Positions 54,020-62,685 are shown, counted from the stretch's first letter. The stretch: 64,000 bases of DNA from Neorhizobium galegae (GCF_017877135.1 NZ_JAGIPH010000001.1:434001-498000), one strand, 5' to 3'. Notes: generated from the letters alone by a model not told the origin. Translations and numbers: made by a program.

Positions 54020-55057
54020 ATGGAGTATCGCAATCTCGGAAGATCCGGCCTGAAAGTGCCGGTCCTAAGTTTTGGCGCCGGCACGTTCGGCGGCTCCGGC
54101 CCGCTGTTCGGCGCCTGGGGCAACACGGATGTCGAGGAGGCGGGCCGCCTCGTCGACATCTGCCTGGAGGCGGGCGTCACCCTCTTCGATACCGCCGACG
54201 TCTATTCCGACGGCGCCTCCGAAATGGTGCTCGGCAAGGCCATCAAAGGCCGGCGCGACCGCGTGCTGATCTCCACCAAGGCCGGCCTGCCGACAGGGTC
54301 TGGCCCGAACGACTGGGGCACCTCGCGCGCCCGCCTCATCGCAAGCGTCGATGCGGCACTCCGGCGGCTCGGCACCGACCACATCGATATCTTCCAGCTG
54401 CATGCCTATGATGCCTCGACCCCCGTCGAGGACGTCGTCTCGACCCTCGACCAGCTGGTGAAGGCCGGCAAGCTGCGCTATATCGGCGTCTCGAACTTTT
54501 CCGGCTGGCAGATCATGAAATCGCTTGCCGCAGCCGATCGCCATGGCCTGACGCGTTATGTGGCCAATCAGGTCTATTACTCGCTTGCCGGGCGCGATTA
54601 CGAATGGGATCTGATGCCGCTCGGGCAGGATCAGGGGCTCGGTGCGCTGGTCTGGAGCCCGCTTGCCTGGGGCCGCCTCACCGGCAAGATCGGCCGAGCC
54701 AAGCCGCTCCCGGCCGGCAGCCGCCTGCACGAAACGGCCGGTTTCGGCCCGCCCGTCGAGACGGAATACCTCTACCGTGTCATCGATGCGCTGGAAGACG
54801 TGGCGGTTGAGGTGGAAAAAACCGTGCCGCAGGTGGCGATCAACTGGCTGACGCAGCGGCCGACCGTATCCTCCGTCATCATCGGCGCACGCAACGAGGC
54901 GCAGTTGCGCCAGAACCTCGGCTCCATCGGCTGGCAGCTGACGGGCGAACAGATCGCAAGGCTGGATGCCGCAAGCGCGGTGACGGCGCCCTACCCGCAT
55001 TTCCCCTATCGCCGGCAGGAAGGCTTTGCCCGCCTCGATCCACCGCTTGCCGGCTGA
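54020..55057 (+). CDS. Aldo/keto reductase (YajO/Kv-beta-like)
   Basis: 345 residues: MEYRNLGRSGLKVPVLSFGA, LFDTADVYSDGASEMVLGKA (catalytic Asp and Tyr), RVLISTKAGLP (Lys), DIFQLHAYDASTPVEDV (His), then YSLAGRDYEWDLMPLGQDQG and VIIGARNEAQLRQNLG for NADPH binding. It probably reduces aldehydes with NADPH. AGAAGGA precedes the ATG. Co-directional with the MFS gene, 40 bases apart. Confidence 0.92.
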   Translation: MEYRNLGRSGLKVPVLSFGAGTFGGSGPLFGAWGNTDVEEAGRLVDICLEAGVTLFDTADVYSDGASEMVLGKAIKGRRDRVLISTKAGLPTGSGPNDWGTSRARLIASVDAALRRLGTDHIDIFQLHAYDASTPVEDVVSTLDQLVKAGKLRYIGVSNFSGWQIMKSLAAADRHGLTRYVANQVYYSLAGRDYEWDLMPLGQDQGLGALVWSPLAWGRLTGKIGRAKPLPAGSRLHETAGFGPPVETEYLYRVIDALEDVAVEVEKTVPQVAINWLTQRPTVSSVIIGARNEAQLRQNLGSIGWQLTGEQIARLDAASAVTAPYPHFPYRRQEGFARLDPPLAG

Positions 55058-55194
55058 GCCACGGACTTATCCCGGGCCGAACGGGGTGGGGCCCGCGCGG
55101 GCAGGGTTGAAGTCCGGCCGCGCCTGCCCATGTAGAACACACCGCCTTTCCTGCGGCAAAGTGCAGGAAAGGCCAATTCCCAAGGAGCATATCC

Positions 55195-56022
55195 ATGCAT
55201 ACAGTCACCGCCAATGGCGCCCATATTCCAGCGCTCGGCTTCGGCACGTTCCGCATGCCGGGCGCCGATATCCTGCGCATCCTGCCAAAGGCGCTCGAGC
55301 TTGGCTTCCGCCATGTCGATACCGCCCAGATCTATGGCAACGAGGCCGAGGTGGGCCAGGTGATCGCCGGCTCCGGCATCGCCCGCAGCGATATCTTTCT
55401 CACCACCAAGGTCTGGGTCGACAAGTACGCCAAGGCCAGTTTTGCAGCCTCCGTTGATGAAAGCCTCAAGAAGCTGAAGACCGATTATGTTGACCTTCTG
55501 CTGCTCCACTGGCCGCAGAGCGATGTGCCGCTTTCCGAGCGGATGGAGAGCCTGAACGCGGTGAAGAAGGCCGGCAAGGTGAAAAACATCGGCATTTCCA
55601 ACTTCAACATCGCCATGATGGAAGAGGCCGCAAAATTGTCGGAGGCGCCGATTGCCACCAACCAGGTGGAATTCCATCCCTATCTCGACCAGTCGAAGCT
55701 TCTTCAAGCCGCGCGGGAAAAAGGCATTGCGCTCACCGCCTATTACCTGATGGCTGACGGCAAGGTGCCGAACGATCCGCTTCTGAAGGATATCGGCGCG
55801 CGTCACGGCAAGACGGCAGCGCAGGTGGTTCTGCGCTTTGCCGTGCAGCAGGAGGGCATCATCGCGCTCTCCAAGACGGCAACGGAAAGCCGGCTTGCCG
55901 AAAACTACGACATCTTCGACTTTACCCTGTCAGCCGACGAGATGGCGGCGATCAAGGGCCTGGCACGGCCGGATGGCCGCATCGTCAATCCCGGCCATCT
56001 GCGCCCGCCGCACTGGGATTGA
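55195..56022 (+). CDS. Aldo/keto reductase (2,5-diketogluconate reductase-like)
   Basis: 275 residues: IPALGFGTFRMPG, RHVDTAQIYGNEAEVGQVI (Asp and Tyr), FLTTKVWVDK (Lys), YVDLLLLHWPQSDVPL (His) and VVLRFAVQQEGIIALSKTAT. This is the DkgA/DkgB branch of the family, which reduces methylglyoxal, beta-keto esters or diketogluconate with NADPH. AAGGAG precedes the ATG. It is not a duplicate of the preceding gene; the two belong to separate branches. Confidence 0.92.
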   Translation: MHTVTANGAHIPALGFGTFRMPGADILRILPKALELGFRHVDTAQIYGNEAEVGQVIAGSGIARSDIFLTTKVWVDKYAKASFAASVDESLKKLKTDYVDLLLLHWPQSDVPLSERMESLNAVKKAGKVKNIGISNFNIAMMEEAAKLSEAPIATNQVEFHPYLDQSKLLQAAREKGIALTAYYLMADGKVPNDPLLKDIGARHGKTAAQVVLRFAVQQEGIIALSKTATESRLAENYDIFDFTLSADEMAAIKGLARPDGRIVNPGHLRPPHWD

Positions 56023-56036
56023 TCGACGTCGAAGCC

Positions 56037-56068
56037 TTTTTCACGCGGCAGGCCCTGCCGCGTGAAAA
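56037..56068. repeat. Perfect hairpin between convergent genes, polarity reversed
   Basis: TTTTCACGCGGCAG (56038-56051) and CTGCCGCGTGAAAA (56055-56068): 14-bp perfect stem, 3-base loop. On both strands T is at the 5' side and A at the 3' side, so neither transcript gets a terminator U-tail. It sits between the convergent reductase and YqaA genes and may still block polymerase or protect mRNA ends. Confidence 0.8.
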
Positions 56069-56073
56069 GCCGC

Positions 56074-56661
56074 TCAATGCAGCAGGACGTAGGCGCCGTA
56101 GACGACGATGAGCGCCCCGGCGACGATGGCCGAGATCAGCGACAGGCGCTTTTCGATGAAATGGCGCATCTCCTCGCCATAGGTGTTGAGCAGCCAGGCG
56201 AGCGCAAAGAAGCGGCCGCCGCGCGCGATGATGGCCGAGACGATGAACAGGCCGAGATTGAAATTGGCAACGCCCGACAGGATCGTCACCACCTTGATCG
56301 GCGGCAGATGCGCAAGGCCCGACGTGACGAGCAGGATGAGAATGGTCTTCCAGTCCACCGACTGCGCCAGCCCCTCAAAGGTCTCTAGCTTGCCGTAGAA
56401 GACAAGCACCGGACGGGCAATCGCCTCGAAGGCATAATGCCCGATGGTCCAGCCGAGAATGCCACCCAGCACCGAGGCGATGGTGGCAATGGTGGCATAG
56501 AAATAGGCCCGGCGCGGCCGCGCCAGCACCATGGGCACAAACAGCACGTCGGCCGGCACGAGGAAGAATGAACTTTCGACAAAGGCAATGATGGCCAGCC
56601 ACCAGGCGGCGGCCTTTCGCGCGGCAAGCGCCATGGTCCAGGCGTAAAGATTGCGAAGCAT
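56074..56661 (-). CDS. YqaA family (DedA-like) membrane protein
   Basis: 195 residues, four or five helices: FVESSFFLVPADVLFVPMVL, ATIASVLGGILGWTIGHYAF and RGGRFFALAWLLNTYGEEMR follow the VTT/DedA pattern with the conserved glycines and the Arg near the C-terminus. These proteins are thought to help lipid scrambling or membrane homeostasis. The acidic residue of the re-entrant loop (FVESSFF) is present. Confidence 0.88.
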   Translation of the reverse strand: MLRNLYAWTMALAARKAAAWWLAIIAFVESSFFLVPADVLFVPMVLARPRRAYFYATIATIASVLGGILGWTIGHYAFEAIARPVLVFYGKLETFEGLAQSVDWKTILILLVTSGLAHLPPIKVVTILSGVANFNLGLFIVSAIIARGGRFFALAWLLNTYGEEMRHFIEKRLSLISAIVAGALIVVYGAYVLLH

Positions 56662-57683
56662 CGGGAAAAATCCTCTGGCATGGGCAAAAAGGCCGCAACG
56701 GCGCTTGGGCTCACCGGCGGCGGTTTCATCATCAAAAACGCATGGTCACGGTTACCTGCCGCTCCGGCCCGATGCAAGACGCCACGGCAAACAGCGCCGG
56801 GTTGGCCGCGATTTCGGCTTTTGCGGCGGGATGCAGGGCTGGCCCGGACTTCCCGCGTGGCAGATCGGGCAATCGCGGCAGAAAGAAAGTCCCCTCCCAA
56901 ACCCTCCCCACAAGGGGGAGGGCTTAACCCGGCCGGCACCGTTTGATGCAGGAAGAGGAGGCTTTTGACGCCGCTTCTCCCCCCTTGTAGGGAGATACCC
57001 GGCAGGGCAGAGGGGGACTTGTCTGAAATGCAACAGACCTCCTCTGGTTTGGGAGAGGACTTTCTTGCTGGGGCTTAACCCGGCCGCACCCTCTGATGCA
57101 GGAAGAGGACGCTTGTCACGCCGCTTCTCCCCCTTGTGGGGGAGATGCCCGGCAGGGCAGAGGGGGACTTGTCTGAAATGCAACAGCCCTTCCCCTGTTC
57201 TGGGAGGGGACCTTCTTGCTAGGGCTTAACCCGGCCCCACCGTTTGATGCAGGAAGAGGAGGCTTTTGACGTCGGTTCTCCCCCTTGTGGGGGAGATGCC
57301 CGGCAGGGCAGAGGGGGACTTGTCTGAAATGCAACAGCCTTCCCCTGGTTTGGGAGGGGACTTTCTTCCTAGGGCTTAACCCGGCCGCACCGCTTGATGC
57401 AGGAAGAGGACGCTTGTCACGCCGCTTCTTCCCCCTTGTGTGGGAGATGCCCGGCAGGGCAGAGGGGGACTTGTCTGAAATGCAACAGCCCTTCCCCTGT
57501 TTTGGGAGGGGACCTTTTTGCTAGGGCTTAACCCGGCCGCACCCTCTGATGCAGGAAGAGGACGCTTGTCACGCCGCTTCTCCCCCCTTGTGGGGGAGAT
57601 GCCCGGCAGGGCAGAGGGGGACTTGTCTGAAATGCAACAGCCCTCCCCTGGTTTGGGAGGGGACTTTCTGAGTGACCGCGCCC
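56662..57683. repeat. Palindromic repeat array 2 (about 151-bp units)
   Basis: Five tandem units with anchor GGCTTAACCCGG at 56921, 57072, 57223, 57373 and 57525 (spacing 150-152). Each carries the hairpin module TTCTCCCCC..GGGGGAGA followed by TGCCC-GGCA-GGGCA and AGGGGGACTTG, then a conserved 60-base spacer ending GTTTGGGAGGGGACTTTC. The array is framed by 20-bp perfect inverted repeats at 56884-56903 and 57650-57669. No gene lies in it; 56662-56883 is plain intergenic DNA. The hairpin core is the same as in array 1. Confidence 0.88.
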
Positions 57684-58193
57684 CTACCGGCTGCCGCTTT
57701 CGACCAGCACCGTCTTCAGCGTCGCAAGGCTTTCGCGCAGATCCTCCGCCTCCTGGCGGGTGCAGCCCGTGGCGGCGGCGATGGCCGAGGTGACGCCCGC
57801 CGCCTCCTGTTGCAGGCGGCGGCCCTTGTCGGTGAGGAAGATGATCACCTGCCGCTCGTCCTGTTCGGCGCGGGTGCGGGTGACGAGGCCCGCCTGTTCC
57901 AGCCGCTTCAGAAGCGGCGACAGCGTGCCGGAATCGAGATCGAGTGCGGCGCCCAGCCCCTTTACCGGCTGGCCATCCGCCTCCCAGAGGCTGACCATCA
58001 CCAGATATTGCGGATAGGTGAGCCCGAGCGGCTCCAGGAGTGGCTTATAGGCGCGCGAAAAGGCGTGCGAGGCGCCGTAAAGCGCAAAGCACAGCATCTC
58101 ATGCAGGCGGATGCCGCTTTTTTCTGCCAGATCCTCGTCCATGTTTTCCCAATCTTTCCGGGCATTTGCCGGCGCTTGGCCGGACTTTTGCAT
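57684..58193 (-). CDS. ohrR: OhrR-type organic peroxide sensor (MarR family)
   Basis: 169 residues. The reactive cysteine stands in HEMLCFALYGASHAFSRAYK, followed by LLEPLGLTYPQYLVMVSLWE and the winged helix GAALDLDSGTLSPLLKRLEQ. Oxidation of this cysteine by organic peroxides releases DNA and induces ohr. The ATG at 58193 has AGGA upstream; an ATG at 58142 would place the cysteine at residue 18, closer to known OhrR lengths. Divergent from ohr. Confidence 0.9.
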   Translation of the reverse strand: MQKSGQAPANARKDWENMDEDLAEKSGIRLHEMLCFALYGASHAFSRAYKPLLEPLGLTYPQYLVMVSLWEADGQPVKGLGAALDLDSGTLSPLLKRLEQAGLVTRTRAEQDERQVIIFLTDKGRRLQQEAAGVTSAIAAATGCTRQEAEDLRESLATLKTVLVESGSR

Positions 58194-58263
58194 GCATGCG
58201 TCCTGACATCCGGCCAAAGCGCCCTAACTTTCCGATTGTCGCAGGCTTGACGCGGGACTTCAA

Positions 58264-58286
58264 TGCGCATAATTATATTGTGCGCA
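58264..58286. promoter_or_regulatory. Candidate OhrR operator
   Basis: TGCGCA at 58264-58269 and 58281-58286 flank TAATTATATTG, and ATTGTGCGCAAT inside is also a near-dyad. It lies in the AT-rich intergenic region between ohrR and ohr (about 60 bases before the ohr ATG), where OhrR is expected to bind. The exact sequence differs from the published TACAATT-type box. Confidence 0.4.
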
Positions 58287-58344
58287 ATTCAATAATACAC
58301 AATACATCATCCCGCGACAACGGACATCAACCAAGGAGACGATC

Positions 58345-58767
58345 ATGGCTATCCTCTACACGACCAAGGCATCCGCAACCGGTGGCCGCGCCGGCCGCGC
58401 CGTATCCGAGAACGGCGTCCTCGACGTCACGCTGACGGTTCCGAAGGAACTTGGCGGTGACGGCGCGACCGGCACCAATCCCGAACAGCTGTTTGCCGCC
58501 GGCTATTCCGCCTGCTTCCTCGGCGCGCTGAAGAATGTTGCCGGCAAGGCAAAGGTGAAGGTGCCGGAAGACACCAAGGTCACGGCTTCCGTCGGCATCG
58601 GCCCGCGCGATGACGGCACCGGCTTCGGCATCGAAGTCTCGCTCGTCGTCGACATCCCCGGCATGGACAAGGCCCAGGCCGAAGACCTCATCGCCAAGGC
58701 CCATATCGTGTGCCCCTACAGCCACGCCATGCGCACCTCGACCGAAGTTCCGGTCTCGGTTGCCTGA
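58345..58767 (+). CDS. ohr: Organic hydroperoxide resistance protein Ohr
   Basis: 140 residues: AILYTTKASATGGRAGRAVS, TNPEQLFAAGYSACFLGALK with the peroxidatic cysteine, and AKAHIVCPYSHAMRTSTEVP with the resolving cysteine. A thiol peroxidase that destroys fatty acid hydroperoxides using lipoylated partners. AAGGAG precedes the ATG. Controlled by the divergent OhrR. Confidence 0.96.
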   Translation: MAILYTTKASATGGRAGRAVSENGVLDVTLTVPKELGGDGATGTNPEQLFAAGYSACFLGALKNVAGKAKVKVPEDTKVTASVGIGPRDDGTGFGIEVSLVVDIPGMDKAQAEDLIAKAHIVCPYSHAMRTSTEVPVSVA

Positions 58768-58790
58768 GCAGAAAACCTCACCTGATTTCG

Positions 58791-58823
58791 GAAGGGCCGC
58801 CATCCGCGCGGCCCTTCTTGCAT
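58791..58823 (+). terminator. Terminator after ohr
   Basis: GAAGGGCCGC (58791-58800) pairs with GCGGCCCTTC (58808-58817) around a 7-base loop, followed by TTGCATTT. It lies 24 bases behind the ohr stop. Confidence 0.65.
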
Positions 58824-58869
58824 TTGAGGGTTTTTGGTCTACATTCTTTCTGAGGAAAGAAGGTGGCTG

Positions 58870-59274
58870 ATGTACGACCTATCCCCTGTTCACGAGCCGG
58901 ACGCGCCGGCGCACCGACAATCGCTTGCGGATGCTGCTGTGGTCGGCAAGGCTGCGGTGCGCGCGGCAGAGCGGCTTGGCCTCAACGGCCGGCGGCTCGG
59001 CGCCATTCTCGGCCTGTCGGAAGCCTCGATCTCCCGGTTGAAGCGGCAGGAGCTGGCGCTCCAGCCGACAGACAAGGCCTTCGAACTGGCGCTTCTGTTC
59101 ATCCGCCTGTTCCGGTCGCTCGATGCCGTCACCGGCGGCGACGAAGCCACGGCACGTGCCTGGATGCAGAACCGCAACACCGCGCTGGAAGCCGTGCCGG
59201 CCGACAAGATCCTCACCGTTTCCGGGCTCATAGATGTCCTTGCCTATCTGGACGCCAGACGCGCTCTCGTCTGA
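58870..59274 (+). CDS. Xre/MbcA/ParS-type antitoxin of a RES module
   Basis: 134 residues. The N-terminal helix-turn-helix reads LNGRRLGAILGLSEASISRL; the C-terminal DUF2384 domain (ALLFIRLFRSLDAVTGGDEATARAWMQ, ending LTVSGLIDVLAYLDARRAL) is the toxin-binding part. It overlaps the RES gene by 41 bases. It neutralises and represses the toxin operon. Confidence 0.9.
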   Translation: MYDLSPVHEPDAPAHRQSLADAAVVGKAAVRAAERLGLNGRRLGAILGLSEASISRLKRQELALQPTDKAFELALLFIRLFRSLDAVTGGDEATARAWMQNRNTALEAVPADKILTVSGLIDVLAYLDARRALV

Positions 59275-59995
59275 AAAGTCACCCGTTCACGGATGTTTCT
59301 GGCGCCTGGTCGAAGCGCAGCATCAGGTGTCGACGATGAAGCTGGTCGATACCACCGACGAGCAGTCACGCCTGGAGGACCTGCTGGAGAACACCAAGCC
59401 GACCCTGCCGCCGGATGCCCGCGGGCTTGATTATCTGCTGGCAACGCCCTTCCGCTACGGCGCGCCCTACCCGACCGGATCACGCTTTCGCCGGGCGGGA
59501 AAAACACCGGGCGTCTTCTACGCTGCCGCCACGCTGCAAACGGCTGTGGCGGAAATGGCCTTTTACCGGCTGCTGTTCTACGCCGAATCTCCCTCAACCC
59601 CGCTGCCGGCCAATGCCAGCGACTACACGGCGTTTTCTGCCCGCATCGACACGGAAAACGGCCTCGACTTGACCTTGCCGCCGCTCTCACGCGATGCAAA
59701 AGCCTTCGAGTATCCGACCGATTATACCGCCTGTCAGGCGCTTGCCGATACGGCCCGCGCGGCAGGTCTCGACGCCATTCTCTATCGGTCCGTGCGAGAC
59801 CCTTGCGGCGGGCAGAACCTGGCGCTTCTCGAGCCGCGTGGCTTTGGCGCCCGCGAACCGGTGGAGCGGCAGGCCGTGCGCCTGCACCTGTCGGCACGCC
59901 ACGTGCAGGTGCTTTGCGATTTCCCGCGCCAGCGCCTCGGCTTTGCGCTTGCCGATTTTCGCGCCGATCCGCGCATCGCCGCCCGATTTGGCTAG
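59234..59995 (+). CDS. RES family toxin (NAD-consuming)
   Basis: 253 residues. RES domain with ATPFRYGAPYPTGSRFRRAG (Arg), PGVFYAAATLQTAVAEMAFY (Glu) and SVRDPCGGQNLALLEPRGFG (Ser), the three residues that name the family. RES toxins degrade NAD+ and so stop growth until the antitoxin is restored. About 40 residues of the N-terminus are coded within the antitoxin overlap region, so a later start near 59336 is possible. Confidence 0.88.
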   Translation: MSLPIWTPDALSSEKSPVHGCFWRLVEAQHQVSTMKLVDTTDEQSRLEDLLENTKPTLPPDARGLDYLLATPFRYGAPYPTGSRFRRAGKTPGVFYAAATLQTAVAEMAFYRLLFYAESPSTPLPANASDYTAFSARIDTENGLDLTLPPLSRDAKAFEYPTDYTACQALADTARAAGLDAILYRSVRDPCGGQNLALLEPRGFGAREPVERQAVRLHLSARHVQVLCDFPRQRLGFALADFRADPRIAARFG

Positions 59996-60001
59996 AATAC
60001 C

Positions 60002-60448
60002 CTAGCGGATATTGGAGAGATCGCCGCGCAGACGCTGCGGGCCGCCCTCGCCCAGCCCCTCATCCACCTGCGCATGCGTGGCCGTCCAGATCGGCACGGC
60101 AGCGGCAAGGACTGCCATGCCCTCCGGCGTCAGCGTCAGGAGCCGGCTGCGGGCATCCTTCGGATCGGCCACCACATGGACCAGCCCGCGCCGCTGCAGC
60201 GGCTTCAGCGCCGCCGTCAGCGTCGTGCGGTCCATGTCAAGCAGCGTCGCGACCGATCCCATCGGCGCCGGCTGTGGCCGGTTGAGCGACATCATCAGCG
60301 AGAACTGACCATTGGTGAGACCGAGCGGGCGAAGCGCCGCATCGAATCTGCGCGCAAGCGCGCGGGCGGCGCGCTGCACATGCAGACAAAGGCAGGTGTC
60401 GCGAACATGAAGGGTTGTCGAAAAAGGAATCACATGGGGGTTTGACAT
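60002..60448 (-). CDS. MarR family transcriptional regulator
   Basis: 148 residues: RFDAALRPLGLTNGQFSLMM and the winged helix MGSVATLLDMDRTTLTAALK, PLQRRGLVHVVADPKDARSR, the MarR pattern. Cysteines at TCLCLH near the N-terminus could sense thiol stress. It is divergent from the DUF899 gene; the palindrome at 60460-60471 lies between. Confidence 0.9.
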   Translation of the reverse strand: MSNPHVIPFSTTLHVRDTCLCLHVQRAARALARRFDAALRPLGLTNGQFSLMMSLNRPQPAPMGSVATLLDMDRTTLTAALKPLQRRGLVHVVADPKDARSRLLTLTPEGMAVLAAAVPIWTATHAQVDEGLGEGGPQRLRGDLSNIR

Positions 60449-60459
60449 GACTGATTTAT

Positions 60460-60471
60460 GTTGATATCAAC
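60460..60471. promoter_or_regulatory. MarR operator (GTTGATATCAAC)
   Basis: Perfect 12-bp palindrome 12 bases ahead of the MarR start, in the 66-base gap shared with the divergent DUF899 gene. TTGATATCAA is a typical binding core of MarR-family regulators. It should repress both genes. Confidence 0.7.
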
Positions 60472-60514
60472 CTAAATGTCAAGACGAGCCACACATCATT
60501 GCCGGGAGGGCGAT

Positions 60515-61252
60515 ATGGAGCATGCCGTAGTCTCGAAGGAAGAATGGCTGGAGGCGCGCAAGGCGCTTCTGCTGAGGGAAAAAGAGGTGACGCGCCATCG
60601 CGACGCCGTCAACCGCGAGCGCCTTGCGCTCCCCTGGGTGAAGATCGACAAGGACTACCGTTTCGAGACGCCCAAGGGGCAAAGGTCGCTCGCCGACCTG
60701 TTCGACGGACGCAGCCAGCTGATCATCTACCATTTCATGTTCGGCCCCGACTGGGAGGCCGGCTGCCCCGGCTGCTCCTTCTTTGCCGATCATGTCGACG
60801 GCACGCTGGTGCATCTCAACCATCACGATGTCACGCTCGTCTCGGTCTCTCGCGCACCGCTTGCCAAGATCGAGGCCTACAAGCGCCGCATGGGCTGGCA
60901 ATTCCCCTGGGTCTCGTCCTTCGGCAGCGATTTCAATTTCGATTTCGGCGTGTCGTTTACCAAGGAACAGCTGGCGAGCGGCTCCGTCATCTACAATTAC
61001 CGCGAAACGCCGAGCGACAAGGCCCATGACGAACTGCCGGGGAGTTCCAGCTTCTACCGCAATGACAAGGGTGAAATCTTTCACACCTATTCGAGCTATG
61101 CCCGCGGCGGCGAGGAAGGGATCGGCACGCTGATGATCCTCGATCAGGCGCCGCTCGGGCGCAACGAAAGCTCGACGATGAATTTCGTCCGGCGCCACGA
61201 CGAATACGAACCCGCGCCCGTCTTCATTCCCCCCGCCAGCTGCTGCCAGTGA
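60515..61252 (+). CDS. DUF899 thioredoxin-like protein
   Basis: 245 residues: EHAVVSKEEWLEARKALLLR, RSLADLFDGRSQLIIYHFMF, then GPDWEAGCPGCSFFADHVDG with a CxxC redox motif, and RGGEEGIGTLMILDQAPLGR. DUF899 proteins have a thioredoxin fold and unknown substrate. The ATG at 60515 has GGGAGGG upstream. The MarR regulator opposite probably controls it. Confidence 0.88.
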   Translation: MEHAVVSKEEWLEARKALLLREKEVTRHRDAVNRERLALPWVKIDKDYRFETPKGQRSLADLFDGRSQLIIYHFMFGPDWEAGCPGCSFFADHVDGTLVHLNHHDVTLVSVSRAPLAKIEAYKRRMGWQFPWVSSFGSDFNFDFGVSFTKEQLASGSVIYNYRETPSDKAHDELPGSSSFYRNDKGEIFHTYSSYARGGEEGIGTLMILDQAPLGRNESSTMNFVRRHDEYEPAPVFIPPASCCQ

Positions 61253-61269
61253 CAAGAGGATCCCGCTCC

Positions 61270-62079
61270 ATGCCGTCTGAAACCCACGGAAAATTCATCT
61301 GGTGCGAGCTGATGACCAGCGACACCGACGCCGCCGCCCGCTTTTATCAAGCCATAACCGGCTGGACGGTGGGCTCCATGCCGATGCCGGCCGCAGCCGA
61401 TGGCATGCCCGGCATGACCTACCACATCTTCAACACGCAAGCCGGAAGCCAAACCTGCGGCGTGGCGGGCATGATGGACATTCCCGAGGCGATGAAAGGC
61501 CAGCTGCCGCCGAACTGGACGGGTTACGTCGCCGTGGACGATGTCGACGGCATGGCCCGGGACTTTGCGCAGGCCGGCGGCGCGATCATGCGGCCGCCGG
61601 AGGATATTCCGGGCGTCGGCCGCTTCTCGGTGGTGGCCGATCCGCACGGTGCCGTCTTGTGCCTGATGACGCCCGCCCCGATGGACACGCCGCCGCCCGA
61701 ACCGGAACCGGGCACGCCCGGCACCTTCGGCTGGCACGAACTGATGGCCGGCGATGGCGAGGAAGCCTTTGCCTTCTATAGCAAGATGTTCGGCTGGACG
61801 CTGGACCATGCGATCGATATGGGCGCGATGGGCCGATACCTGATCTTTGCCCATCAGGGCCAAGCCATTGGCGGCATGATGACGCGACCCCCGCATGTGC
61901 CCGTTGCCTGCTGGTCCTATTACATCAACGTCCCCGCCATGGCCCCGGCCGTCGCGGCCATTACCGAAGGCGGCGGCCAGGTGGTGAACGGCCCGATGCC
62001 GGTGCCCGGCGGCAGCGTCATCGTCAATGCGCAGGACCCGCAGGGGGCCTATTTCTCGCTGGTGGCAAGCGCCGCGTGA
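61270..62079 (+). CDS. Two-domain VOC family protein (CFP30B-like)
   Basis: 269 residues. Two glyoxalase-fold modules: the first begins GKFIWCELMTSDTDAAARFY, with MTYHIFNTQAG; the second begins GTFGWHELMAGDGEEAFAFY. It is similar in pattern to the mycobacterial CFP30B group of VOC proteins, whose substrates are unknown. The ATG at 61270 has AGAGGA upstream. It follows DUF899 by 17 bases and is probably co-transcribed. Confidence 0.85.
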   Translation: MPSETHGKFIWCELMTSDTDAAARFYQAITGWTVGSMPMPAAADGMPGMTYHIFNTQAGSQTCGVAGMMDIPEAMKGQLPPNWTGYVAVDDVDGMARDFAQAGGAIMRPPEDIPGVGRFSVVADPHGAVLCLMTPAPMDTPPPEPEPGTPGTFGWHELMAGDGEEAFAFYSKMFGWTLDHAIDMGAMGRYLIFAHQGQAIGGMMTRPPHVPVACWSYYINVPAMAPAVAAITEGGGQVVNGPMPVPGGSVIVNAQDPQGAYFSLVASAA

Positions 62080-62382
62080 ACCATTGGGACAGACCGGTGA
62101 TGCCGCTTGCAGCAACCTTGCGCCTGCGGCCATCGCCGCCCCACCCGAAGCGCATGCCCCGACCGCCCGCCGTTTGCATGTTCTGACGGCCCGAGCAATT
62201 CCCCGCCGGTCTGCCCGCACCCCCTTGTCGGTGCGGGCATCGCGCTGCGTCCCGCTGCCCCAGATCTCTCCTGGGCCCTCCCCGGGCCATCCTTGCAAAA
62301 GGCCCGCTTTGACTTCTGCCCTTCAGGCGCTTAAGCCCGCTTATCCGATTTTTCCGCACAAGCGATCAGGGAGCACGCGGCT
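62080..62382. other. Intergenic region with one hairpin
   Basis: 303 bases between the VOC and PhnA genes, GC-rich, no credible gene. It contains the 10-bp hairpin at 62212-62239. Confidence 0.45.
62212..62239. repeat. Perfect 10-bp inverted repeat
   Basis: TGCCCGCACC (62212-62221) and GGTGCGGGCA (62230-62239), 8-base loop. It lies about 130 bases after the VOC stop; no T-tract follows, so its role as a terminator is unclear. Confidence 0.6.
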
Positions 62383-62685
62383 ATGGCTGGCGATGACGAC
62401 GACTACATCTATGACGAAGCAACCGGCGAATGGCGCCCGGCCTCGGAACTGGCCGCAGCGGCAGCCAAGGCTGCCGAAGTGGTCGATTCCGCCGGCACCG
62501 TGCTGCAGAACGGCGACAGCGTCACCCTCATCAAGGACCTGAAGGTCAAGGGCGCCGGCCAGACCCTGAAACAGGGCACCGTGATCAAGTCGATCCGGCT
62601 TACCGACAACCCGGAAGAAATCGACTGCCGCCACGACGCCATCAAGGGCCTTGTTCTGCGCACGGAATTCGTGCGGAAGCGGTAA
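62383..62685 (+). CDS. PhnA/YjdM-family protein
   Basis: 100 residues: DDYIYDEATGEWRPASELAA, VVDSAGTVLQNGDSVTLIKD, LKVKGAGQTLKQGTVIKSIR and the C-terminal CRHDAIKGLVLRTEFVRK match the PhnA C-terminal (YjdM) domain. The zinc-ribbon N-terminus of E. coli PhnA is absent or altered. The family name refers to phosphonate use, but no phn genes are nearby. AGGGAG lies upstream. Confidence 0.85.
   Translation: MAGDDDDYIYDEATGEWRPASELAAAAAKAAEVVDSAGTVLQNGDSVTLIKDLKVKGAGQTLKQGTVIKSIRLTDNPEEIDCRHDAIKGLVLRTEFVRKR

Noticed and set aside
56880..57680. Reading frames with PLCPAGHLPHKG-type translations
   Set aside because: Translations of the palindromic repeats in several frames; no start sites or coding bias.
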